A stretch of DNA of 6,935 nt. Origin: DASQLQ01 sp035629935. GTDB taxonomy: Bacteria > Actinomycetota > CADDZG01 > WHSQ01. The notes below the pieces were generated by a model. It made no database searches, was not told where the DNA came from, and saw only the letters and a program-made list of their open reading frames with translations. The DNA is taken from NCBI GenBank assembly GCA_035629935.1, contig DASQLQ010000133.1, forward strand, positions 1-6,935. The letters are read 5' to 3'. The position numbers and the translations under genes were made by a program. Shown here in pieces: positions 1-5,864 of the stretch. The stretch's first letter is position 1. The number at the start of each line of letters is the position of its first letter.

Positions 1-1
1 C

Positions 2-706
2 CTGGGCGGGGTCTACATCTTCTCCTTGAGCGAGATGAGGGGCCTTGCCTCCGACGGTGCGGACACGGACCTCTCGATCGAGGTGATCGGCCACGATTGG
101 TGGTGGGAGGTCCGGTACCCGGACGGCACCGTGACTGCCAACGAGATCCACATCCCGGTCGGAGAGCCGGTTCGGCTCGAACTGACGTCTGCGGACGTGA
201 TCCACAGCTTCTGGGTGCCCCAGCTCCAAGTGAAAACGGACCAGATCCCCGGACGCGTGAACGAGTCCTGGCTGCAAGCAGACTCACCGGGGCGTTACCG
301 GGGTCAGTGCGCCGAGTTCTGCGGGCTCCAGCACACGAACATGGTCGTGTACGTGGTGGCCGACGCCCCCGATGACTTCGAAGCATGGCTGGCGAACGAG
401 TCCTCTGATGCGGCGGAACCAGTGGGTAACGTCGCGGAGCGGGGCCGAGATCTCTTCATGGAGTCGTCGTGCGCCGGTTGTCACGCCATCCGCGGAACCG
501 AAGCATCCGCGGAGGTCGGCCCCGATCTCACTCACCTGATGTCCAGGGAGACCCTCGGCGCCGGTGTCCTTCCGATGGGGCCGAAAGAGCTCATCGATTT
601 CGTGACGGATCCTCAGGGGACCAAACCCGGCATGTCCATGCCCCCTTCGGAATTGACCGATGACGAGCTATCGGCCGTCATCACATATCTGCAGGAGCTC
701 CGCTGA
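2..706 (+). CDS. ctaC: Cytochrome c oxidase subunit II fused to cytochrome c (caa3 type), 5' partial
   Basis: This subunit takes electrons from the bcc complex and passes them through heme c and the dinuclear CuA centre to heme a in subunit I; both domains face outside the membrane. The frame is open from base 2, so the true start, signal sequence and first helix lie upstream; the first residues (LGGVYIFS) look like the end of the second helix. Counting the TTG at 26 as residue 1, an aromatic cluster (GHDWWW, 22-27) precedes the CuA ligands H60, C95, E97, C99, H103 and M106 (CAEFCGLQHTNM). A class I cytochrome c domain follows at about 137-226, with heme motif CAGCH (149-153) and a distal Met at M203 or M205 (PGMSMPP). 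The TTG at 26 is not a credible start because upstream codons continue the protein. The stop overlaps the ctaD start by one base. Identity is certain from the metal-site motifs. Confidence 0.96.
   Translation: MGGVYIFSLSEMRGLASDGADTDLSIEVIGHDWWWEVRYPDGTVTANEIHIPVGEPVRLELTSADVIHSFWVPQLQVKTDQIPGRVNESWLQADSPGRYRGQCAEFCGLQHTNMVVYVVADAPDDFEAWLANESSDAAEPVGNVAERGRDLFMESSCAGCHAIRGTEASAEVGPDLTHLMSRETLGAGVLPMGPKELIDFVTDPQGTKPGMSMPPSELTDDELSAVITYLQELR
693..697 (+). promoter_or_regulatory. Ribosome binding site of ctaD
   Basis: AGGAG lies 8 bases before the ATG at 706, inside the last codons of ctaC. It is one of only three clear Shine-Dalgarno sequences in the window and supports the ATG at 706 as the start of ctaD. 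Confidence 0.75.
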
Positions 707-2586
707 TGGCGACGATCGCCGAACGTCTCGACCGTGTGTGGGGGGAGAAGCCAGGGCTGGCGAGCTTCATCTCCACCGTCGATCACAAACGCATCGGCAT
801 TCGCTACTTCATCACGGGGATGCTGTTCTTCATCCTCGGGGGCATAGAAGCGCTGATCATCAGGACCCAACTCGCCCAGGCGAGGCTCGATCTCGTTGAT
901 CCGGAGACGTTCAACCAGCTGTTCTCGATGCACGGGATCACGATGATGTTCCTCTTCGCCATGCCGGTCCTGTCGGGCTTCGGGAACTATTTCGTACCCC
1001 TGATGATCGGCGCGCGTGACATGGCATTCCCGCGCTTGAACGCGTTCGGTTACTGGGTCTTCCTAGCCGGCGGGATCTTCATGTACTCGGCCTTCTTGAC
1101 AGGGTCGGCGCCGAACGACGGATGGTTCAACTACCTGCCTCTCGGCGACAAGACCTTCACCCCCGGCCCCAACATCGACTTCTACGCCCTCGGTCTGATA
1201 TTCCTCGGCATCTCGACGACCGGCGGCGCGATCAACTTCATCGTGACGATCCTCAAGCTGCGCGCGCCGGGGATGACGCTCAATCGGATCCCCATCTTCG
1301 TTTGGGGCGAGCTGGCGATGGCGTTCCAGATCGTCTTCGCCCTGCCGATGCTGACGCTCGCGTGCGTTCTGCTGATCCTGCAACGGAAGTTCGGGTTCCA
1401 TTTCTACGATTCGGCTGCCGGGGGAGACCCGATCCTCTGGCAACACCTGTTCTGGATCTTCGGCCACCCCGAGGTTTACATCGTGGTGCTCCCTGCGTTC
1501 GGGATCGCATCGGCGATCATCCCGACACACGCTCGCCGCCCGATGGTGGGTTACACCTACATCGTTATGGCCGAGCTCGCGACCGCTCTGATCGGTTTCG
1601 GCGTCTGGGTGCACCACATGTTCGCGACCGGCTTGCCGCAGATGACGATGGCGTTCATCTCTGCTGCTTCGTTCATGGTCGCCATCCCTTCGGGGGTGCA
1701 GGTATTCGGTTGGTTGGCGACCCTCGTTACCGGAAAACTGGTTCTCAAGACCCCGATGCTCTACATCCTCGGATTCATAGCAACGTTCGTCATCGGAGGG
1801 GTCACCGGGGTCATGTTCTCGGCGATCCCGTTCGACCAGGCGACGACCGACTCGTATTTCGTGGTAGCGCACCTTCACTACGTGTTGGTCGGCGGCGCCG
1901 TCTTCCCGATGCTGGCAGCGATCTTCCATTGGGGGCCGAAGATGACGGGCCGGATGCTCGACGAGCGATCGGGCAAGATCTCTTTCTGGCTCGTATTCAT
2001 CGGGTTCAACCTGAACATGTTCCCGCTTCACATCTCTGGGCTTCTTGGGCAACCTCGGCGTACCTACACGTACGAGGAGAACCTCGGCTGGGACATCCAC
2101 AACTTGCTGTCGACCGTCGGAGCCTTCTTGCTCGCCCTCGGGATCCTTCTGATCGTCATCAACTGGTTCAAGAGCAAACGTCATGGTGCTCCCGCCGGCG
2201 ACGATCCGTGGAATGGCGAGACACTCGAGTGGGCGACCACGTCGCCGCCGCCGCACTACAACTTCGTGACGGTCCCGACGGTGCGGAGTAAAGAGCCGAT
2301 GTGGGATCAGCCGGAACTGCCGGGCGGTCAGCCTCCGGAGGAGGGTGGGTGGGCGCTCGACGAAGGTCACGTCACGCTGTCGACCAGCCTGCTAGACGCC
2401 CAACCACAAGCGGTAGTGCACATGCCACACGGGTCGCCATGGCCGTTCTACCTCTCGGTTGCTTTACTCGTTTTCTTCTACGCCGTTCTTTTGGATGCCC
2501 ACCTCGCCGCTATCGCCGGGGTCGTTCTGTGCGTCGGTGCACTGATGGGTTGGTTCTGGCCCCGCGGCGAGACCCAGGAGACCTAG
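706..2586 (+). CDS. ctaD: Cytochrome c oxidase subunit I (heme a / heme a3-CuB catalytic subunit)
   Basis: This is the catalytic, proton-pumping subunit that reduces O2 to water in the cytoplasmic membrane. At 626 residues it is longer than the usual 530-570. Twelve core helices run from about 31 to 488. Visible ligands are H76 and H391 (heme a), H389 (heme a3), and H254, H303 and H304 (CuB), with the cross-linking Tyr at Y258 (GHPEVY). D-channel residues N94, D105, N112 and E256 are present, which fits an A1-type enzyme, and the arginine pair R451-R452 is kept. Two expected residues are missing on alignment by spacing to Rhodobacter numbering: the K-channel Lys is Q332 and the Mg-ligand His is T381. 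A cytoplasmic-type loop (about 490-575) leads to two extra helices at about 579-618. The ATG shares one base with the ctaC stop and has a good ribosome binding site. The stop abuts ctaE. Confidence 0.98.
   Translation: MATIAERLDRVWGEKPGLASFISTVDHKRIGIRYFITGMLFFILGGIEALIIRTQLAQARLDLVDPETFNQLFSMHGITMMFLFAMPVLSGFGNYFVPLMIGARDMAFPRLNAFGYWVFLAGGIFMYSAFLTGSAPNDGWFNYLPLGDKTFTPGPNIDFYALGLIFLGISTTGGAINFIVTILKLRAPGMTLNRIPIFVWGELAMAFQIVFALPMLTLACVLLILQRKFGFHFYDSAAGGDPILWQHLFWIFGHPEVYIVVLPAFGIASAIIPTHARRPMVGYTYIVMAELATALIGFGVWVHHMFATGLPQMTMAFISAASFMVAIPSGVQVFGWLATLVTGKLVLKTPMLYILGFIATFVIGGVTGVMFSAIPFDQATTDSYFVVAHLHYVLVGGAVFPMLAAIFHWGPKMTGRMLDERSGKISFWLVFIGFNLNMFPLHISGLLGQPRRTYTYEENLGWDIHNLLSTVGAFLLALGILLIVINWFKSKRHGAPAGDDPWNGETLEWATTSPPPHYNFVTVPTVRSKEPMWDQPELPGGQPPEEGGWALDEGHVTLSTSLLDAQPQAVVHMPHGSPWPFYLSVALLVFFYAVLLDAHLAAIAGVVLCVGALMGWFWPRGETQET
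2431..2562 (+). other. C-terminal two-helix extension of CtaD (possible subunit IV equivalent)
   Basis: Residues 576-619 of CtaD, after a hydrophilic loop rich in Pro, Glu and Gly, form two short hydrophobic segments starting at a SPWPFYLS stretch and ending GWFWP. They are not part of the twelve-helix core. Many actinobacteria encode a small separate subunit IV (CtaF) next to ctaC, and none is seen here, so the extension may do that job. The helices are read from the sequence; the equivalence to CtaF is inference. Confidence 0.5.
2576..2580 (+). promoter_or_regulatory. Ribosome binding site of ctaE
   Basis: AGGAG lies 6 bases before the ATG at 2587, within the final codons of ctaD. The spacing is near optimal and fixes the ctaE start directly after the ctaD TAG. 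Confidence 0.75.
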
Positions 2587-3186
2587 ATGAGCGTTCAGGC
2601 GAGCTTGCCGCACCACGCAGAGGGTCCTCGCGCGTTCGGTTGGTGGGGGATGGTGTGGTTGATCGCGACCGAGGCCACGTTGTTCGCGTCACTGATCGCG
2701 AGTTACTTCTATCTGCGATTCCGCTCGGGTCCCGTCTGGCCCCCGGACGACATCGCGCTTCCAACTCTGGGATTGCCGCTGATCCTGAGCGCGATCCTGC
2801 TCTCATCGAGCATCCCGGTTCACATCGCCGAAGCGGGCATCAAGAAAGGACATCAAGGACGTCTCCGCTGGGGGCTCGCTGCCGGTTTCCTTCTGGGGGC
2901 CGTTTTCTTGTACATAACGGTCGGCGTCGAGTGGCCCGAGAAACTGCACGAGTTCACCCCGCAGACGAACGTGTACGGATCGCTGTTCTTCACGATCACG
3001 GGTTTCCATGCCGCTCACGTTCTCGTGGGCCTATTCATGAGCGCGTGGACGCAGGTGCGCGCCTGGCAGGGGGCATTCGACTCTGAACGACACCTCACCG
3101 TTCAGAACTTCGCCATGTACTGGCATTTCGTCGACGTGGTGTGGATCGTGGTCCTGTCGACCCTCTATCTCTCCCCGAACCTCTGA
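2587..3186 (+). CDS. ctaE: Cytochrome c oxidase subunit III
   Basis: Subunit III has no redox centre. It binds subunit I and, in characterised oxidases, helps sustain proton uptake into the D channel and protects the enzyme from turnover inactivation. The 199-residue protein has five predicted helices (about 18-42, 60-80, 95-115, 129-153, 176-195), the short form found in many bacteria rather than the seven-helix mitochondrial form. Family marks are the buried acid E29 in helix 1 (IATEATLFA), the GFHAAHVLVGL motif with H141 and H144, and YWHFVDVVWI near the C terminus with H180 and D183. The ATG at 2587 abuts the ctaD stop without overlap. The stop shares one base with the next ATG. Confidence 0.96.
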   Translation: MSVQASLPHHAEGPRAFGWWGMVWLIATEATLFASLIASYFYLRFRSGPVWPPDDIALPTLGLPLILSAILLSSSIPVHIAEAGIKKGHQGRLRWGLAAGFLLGAVFLYITVGVEWPEKLHEFTPQTNVYGSLFFTITGFHAAHVLVGLFMSAWTQVRAWQGAFDSERHLTVQNFAMYWHFVDVVWIVVLSTLYLSPNL

Positions 3187-3611
3187 TGAGCAGTGCGGAG
3201 GTGCGAGATGCGAAGACGATCACTAAACGCGAGGCATCCGGATCGGCTCTGCTCTGGTTCGGTGTTCTGGGGGGGCCGGCGGCTTGGGTTGTCCAGCTGT
3301 CCATCAACTACAGCCTCGAGGAATGGTTCGCGTGTTCCCCGGGAAGCGCGACCAGTGGGCTAATCCTCGGCATGCGGGTTCCTGCGATCGCTTTCGTGGT
3401 CACCGGGGCGCTGGCAGCCTTGGCCCTTGCCGCAGGGATCGTTTCAGTGGGCTGCTTCCGGAAGACCCGAGGTGCTCGCGATTCAGAGGTTGGCTCGCGC
3501 GCCCGCTGGATGGCCCTTGCCGGGATCATGAACAGCGTTCTGTACTTCATCATCATCCTCGCCTCATTCGGCCCCCCCATCCTGCTCGGCGTTTGCGAGT
3601 CCTCGCCGTGA
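3186..3611 (+). CDS. Small three-helix membrane protein of unknown function between ctaE and ctaG
   Basis: I do not assign a function. The 141-residue product has three likely helices at about 20-42, 60-88 and 108-136. The N terminus (KTITKR) and the loop at 91-107 are basic, which by the positive-inside rule puts them in the cytoplasm. C50 and C137 would then lie on the outer side, while C90 would be cytoplasmic. A GGPAAW stretch (29-34) followed by Tyr and Cys is reminiscent of unnamed small membrane proteins I associate with ctaE/ctaG neighbourhoods, but this is memory only. The ATG at 3186 shares one base with the ctaE stop; an in-frame ATG at 3141 lies well inside ctaE and is unlikely. 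No Shine-Dalgarno is visible, so translation is probably coupled to ctaE. Position suggests an oxidase accessory or assembly role, perhaps with copper or thiols (inference). Confidence 0.85.
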   Translation: MSSAEVRDAKTITKREASGSALLWFGVLGGPAAWVVQLSINYSLEEWFACSPGSATSGLILGMRVPAIAFVVTGALAALALAAGIVSVGCFRKTRGARDSEVGSRARWMALAGIMNSVLYFIIILASFGPPILLGVCESSP

Positions 3612-4231
3612 GGCATCCGGCCGCGTTCTTCGTTGGCACGGTCGTCCTGGTGGCGTCGCTGGTGCCACCTCTCCATGGGGCCGCGGACGAGCGCTTCTCC
3701 GCTCACATGGTGCAGCACCTGTTGCTGATGTTGGTCGCGGCTCCTTTCCTTGCGTGGGGTGCGCCCATCCGTTTGACCAAGGGGCTGAGCAAACCCGTTG
3801 TCGTGGGGGCCCTGCATGCAGCCGCGATGTGGTTGTGGCACCTGCCCGTCTTTTACGACGCGGCGATGGGGAATCCGATGCTTCACGTTGTGGAGCACGG
3901 TTCTTTCCTCGTCACGGCGTATCTCTTCTGGGTTGTGGTCATCGGCCGGTCGGGTGCCGGTGACCAGTTGCGCAGGGTGGCGCTCGTCTTCGCCATGACT
4001 CTGCAGAGTGGAGCCCTGGGCGCGATCATCGCCTTTGCTTCGACCGTCCTCTACTCGTCTCACCTGGATTCATCTGCGCCTTTGACCCCACTCGAGGATC
4101 AACAGCTGGCCGGGGCGATCATGTGGGTGCCTCCCGGGATGCTCTATCTCGTCGTCATGGTCGTTCTGTTATGGAGCGCCTTCCGCAACTACGAAGCGGC
4201 AGACCAGATGCAAACGGTGGGCGAACGCTGA
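3608..4231 (+). CDS. ctaG: CtaG-family (caa3_CtaG) cytochrome c oxidase assembly protein
   Basis: Proteins of this membrane family are needed for active caa3 oxidase in Bacillus and are thought to help deliver copper; they are unrelated to the Cox11-type protein also called CtaG. The 207-residue product has about six hydrophobic segments. Family signatures are visible: AHMVQHLLLMLVAAP with H33 and H37, MWLWHLPVFYDAA with H78, HVVEH with H93 and H97, and LEDQQLAGAIMW (163-173). The His pairs in or near helices are plausible metal ligands (inference). The start is GTG at 3608, overlapping the upstream stop in a GTGA arrangement; a longer in-frame reading from 3284 would translate the small membrane protein in a wrong frame. 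The protein begins directly at a helix and seems to lack the first helix of longer family members (roughly 250-300 residues). The stop overlaps the qcrC ATG by one base. Confidence 0.92.
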   Translation: MRHPAAFFVGTVVLVASLVPPLHGAADERFSAHMVQHLLLMLVAAPFLAWGAPIRLTKGLSKPVVVGALHAAAMWLWHLPVFYDAAMGNPMLHVVEHGSFLVTAYLFWVVVIGRSGAGDQLRRVALVFAMTLQSGALGAIIAFASTVLYSSHLDSSAPLTPLEDQQLAGAIMWVPPGMLYLVVMVVLLWSAFRNYEAADQMQTVGER

Positions 4232-4284
4232 TGCGAAGACGATCCGTGGTGATCCTTCTCGCCTCTCTTGCCCTCGGAGCTTGC
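4231..4284 (+). other. Lipoprotein signal peptide of QcrC
   Basis: Codons 1-18 encode three arginines, a hydrophobic core and a lipobox with L15, G16, A17 and the invariant C18. C18 is distinct from the two CxxCH heme motifs, so it is free for diacylglyceryl attachment. Gly at -2 is acceptable though not the commonest residue. Confidence 0.72.
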
Positions 4285-5037
4285 AACTACGCAGACGATC
4301 AGCCGGCTCCCTATCGCGCTCCAGGAGCGCTCCCGGTTTCTTCGATCCCGGATGGCGAGAAGCTTTATCTGAGGGACTGCGCCTGGTGCCACGGCAACGC
4401 CGGCGCCGGCACCGAGAACGGACCGGACATCGTGACCGGAACGAACGGCCCGGCCCTGGTGGATTTCGTGCTGTCGAGTGGACGTATGCCGATGGACTCT
4501 CCGCGGCAACTCATGGCCCGCCAGGACACCGTCTATACGCGAGCCGAGATCGACGAGATAGTGGACTTCACCCGGACCCTCGGAGCTCCCGGACCCGACA
4601 TCCCGCTGGTGAACATCGAAGATGCCGACCTCGTTCACGGCGGAGAGCTGTACCAGGAGAACTGCGCCGCATGCCATTCGACCACCGGCATCGGGGGGGC
4701 ACTCACGCAGGGGGCCGGGGCTGAGAGCTCCGGCACGCTTTACAGGCGGACCTCGTTACTCGCGCCACCGGTCGTGGACGCGACCGCAGTGGAGATCGCC
4801 GAGGCCATCAGGGTTGGACCCGGAACGATGCCGGTGTTCGCCGAGGAGACGTTCGAGGACGACGACGTGGATGCGATCGTTGCTTACGTCACATATCTAA
4901 AGGATCCGATCGACCGGGGTGGGACTGATATCGGCCGGGTCGGTCCCGTCGCCGAGGGCGCGATCGGTTGGATAGTAGGACTCGGGTTGCTACTGATCTT
5001 CATGCGATGGATCGGAACGAAACGAGGAGAGCTGTGA
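4231..5037 (+). CDS. qcrC: Cytochrome bcc complex diheme cytochrome c subunit, predicted lipoprotein
   Basis: QcrC replaces cytochrome c1 and soluble cytochrome c in actinobacterial bcc complexes, carrying electrons from the Rieske cluster to the oxidase. The 268-residue protein begins MRRRSVVILL and reaches a lipobox (LGAC) with C18 as the lipidated residue. Two class I cytochrome c domains follow: CAWCH (50-54), with Met ligand M86 or M88 in GRMPMDS, and CAACH (145-149), with M200 in GTMPVF. A single C-terminal helix (about 243-261) ends in a basic tail. The second heme domain carries the GGALTQGAG stretch typical of QcrC. The ATG at 4231 is chosen because it gives a proper signal peptide; an in-frame ATG at 4123 would place a charged, out-of-family stretch in front. 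Only a weak GGTGG precedes it, so it is probably coupled to ctaG. Lipid plus helix would anchor it at both ends. Confidence 0.95.
   Translation: MRRRSVVILLASLALGACNYADDQPAPYRAPGALPVSSIPDGEKLYLRDCAWCHGNAGAGTENGPDIVTGTNGPALVDFVLSSGRMPMDSPRQLMARQDTVYTRAEIDEIVDFTRTLGAPGPDIPLVNIEDADLVHGGELYQENCAACHSTTGIGGALTQGAGAESSGTLYRRTSLLAPPVVDATAVEIAEAIRVGPGTMPVFAEETFEDDDVDAIVAYVTYLKDPIDRGGTDIGRVGPVAEGAIGWIVGLGLLLIFMRWIGTKRGEL
5024..5029 (+). promoter_or_regulatory. Ribosome binding site deciding the qcrA start
   Basis: GAGGAG ends 4 bases before the GTG at 5034. No comparable sequence precedes the in-frame ATG at 5007, so the site favours the GTG start for qcrA. Confidence 0.65.
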
Positions 5038-5864
5038 AGACATCACGTGCGGTGACCTTGTCGTTCCTGATCAGCGCAGCCTCGTCGTTCGGGCTTACCG
5101 CCGTCTACGTGAGTGGGGGGCAGCCGCAGCTCGAGGGTGCCCTGCTCGCGATCTCCTTGGGAGGGATCGCAACCGGACTCGTCTTCATCGCCAAGGAATA
5201 TCTGCCCCATGGCCCGTTCGTGCAGGAGAGGCACGTGTCCCTGGGCGACTCGAAGGAGCTCGACGAAGCATCGGCTTCACTCGAGGAGGGAGCCGAGCAC
5301 CTCGAGCGAAGAGGTTTCCTCACGAAGCTGATCGGCCTTGCTCTCGGGGCGTTGGGTCTTGCCGCGTTATTTCCTATCCGTTCTCTCGGGACGAAGCCGG
5401 GCCGCGATCTCTTCACGACTCCATGGGCTCGGGGGATCAAGCTGGTCACCGACAACGGGTTGCCGGTCCACCTCGAAGACGTCCCTATCAACGGCGTGCT
5501 CACCGTCTTTCCTCAGGATCACACTGATGCCGCCGACGCGCAGAGCGTCCTGATCCGTCTCCCCGATGACGAGGCGGCGCCAGGGCCCGACGGTTACTCC
5601 GTCGGCGGGTTGGTCGCTTTCTCGAAGGTCTGCACCCATGCGGGGTGTCCGGTGGGTCTCTATCAAGCCGAGACACGTGAGCTGTTCTGCCCCTGCCATC
5701 AGTCTGTCTTCGCGGTGATGCAAGCGGCGAAACCAACCGGGGGGCCGGCTACTCGTCCTCTGCCGCAACTTCCGATCGGTGTCGATGACGACGGTTACCT
5801 GATCGCGCTGGGGGACTTCCCCGAACCGGTCGGGCCCGGCTTCTGGAACCGCGGCCGTGCTTAG
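5034..5864 (+). CDS. qcrA: Rieske [2Fe-2S] iron-sulfur subunit of cytochrome bcc complex
   Basis: QcrA takes one electron from quinol at the Qo site of QcrB and hands it to QcrC. The 276-residue protein has three helices (about 8-27, 34-54, 96-117), as in actinobacterial Rieske proteins, where the first two insert by Sec and the third by Tat. A twin-arginine motif RRGFLTK (92-98) sits just before helix 3. The Rieske fold holds C200, H202 and C205 (CTHAGC) and C219, C221 and H222 (CPCHQS): C200, H202, C219 and H222 bind the cluster, and C205-C221 should form the disulfide. F226 stands where high-potential proteins have the Tyr that hydrogen-bonds a cluster ligand, which fits a low-potential, menaquinol-using complex. 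The end (GDFPEPVGPGFW) is also actinobacterial. GTG at 5034 overlaps the qcrC stop by four bases; an ATG at 5007 would add nine residues but lacks a ribosome binding site. Confidence 0.95.
   Translation: MKTSRAVTLSFLISAASSFGLTAVYVSGGQPQLEGALLAISLGGIATGLVFIAKEYLPHGPFVQERHVSLGDSKELDEASASLEEGAEHLERRGFLTKLIGLALGALGLAALFPIRSLGTKPGRDLFTTPWARGIKLVTDNGLPVHLEDVPINGVLTVFPQDHTDAADAQSVLIRLPDDEAAPGPDGYSVGGLVAFSKVCTHAGCPVGLYQAETRELFCPCHQSVFAVMQAAKPTGGPATRPLPQLPIGVDDDGYLIALGDFPEPVGPGFWNRGRA
5307..5327 (+). other. Twin-arginine (Tat) motif before the third helix of QcrA
   Basis: The codons for RRGFLTK (residues 92-98) directly precede a hydrophobic helix leading into the Rieske domain. In Streptomyces the equivalent internal Tat signal moves the folded, cluster-loaded domain across the membrane after Sec-dependent insertion of helices 1 and 2. 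The motif is seen here; the mechanism is carried over from that work. Confidence 0.75.

Noticed and set aside
1122..2291. Forward open frame of about 389 codons in another frame of ctaD
   Set aside because: Its Arg/Asp/Pro-rich product has no recognisable motif, while ctaD in the overlapping frame has every catalytic ligand.
1063..2370. Long open frame of about 435 codons on the minus strand
   Set aside because: It lies entirely antisense to ctaD and is extremely rich in Arg, Glu, Asp and His with no fold-like pattern, as expected from the complement of a G+C-rich gene with strong third-position bias.
4123..4230. Earlier in-frame start for qcrC at 4123
   Set aside because: It would add 36 charged residues in front of a well-formed lipoprotein signal peptide and overlap ctaG by more than 100 bases.
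3269..4699. Homopolymer runs of seven (G at 3269-3275, C at 3572-3578, G at 4693-4699) as possible slippage or phase-variation sites
   Set aside because: The reading frames continue correctly through each run, the runs are short for a G+C-rich genome, and core respiratory genes are unlikely phase-variable targets.
4968..5033. Earlier in-frame starts for qcrA (ATG at 4968 or 5007)
   Set aside because: Both lie inside qcrC and lack a ribosome binding site. GTG 5034 has GAGGAG in front and gives the usual short N terminus before helix 1.
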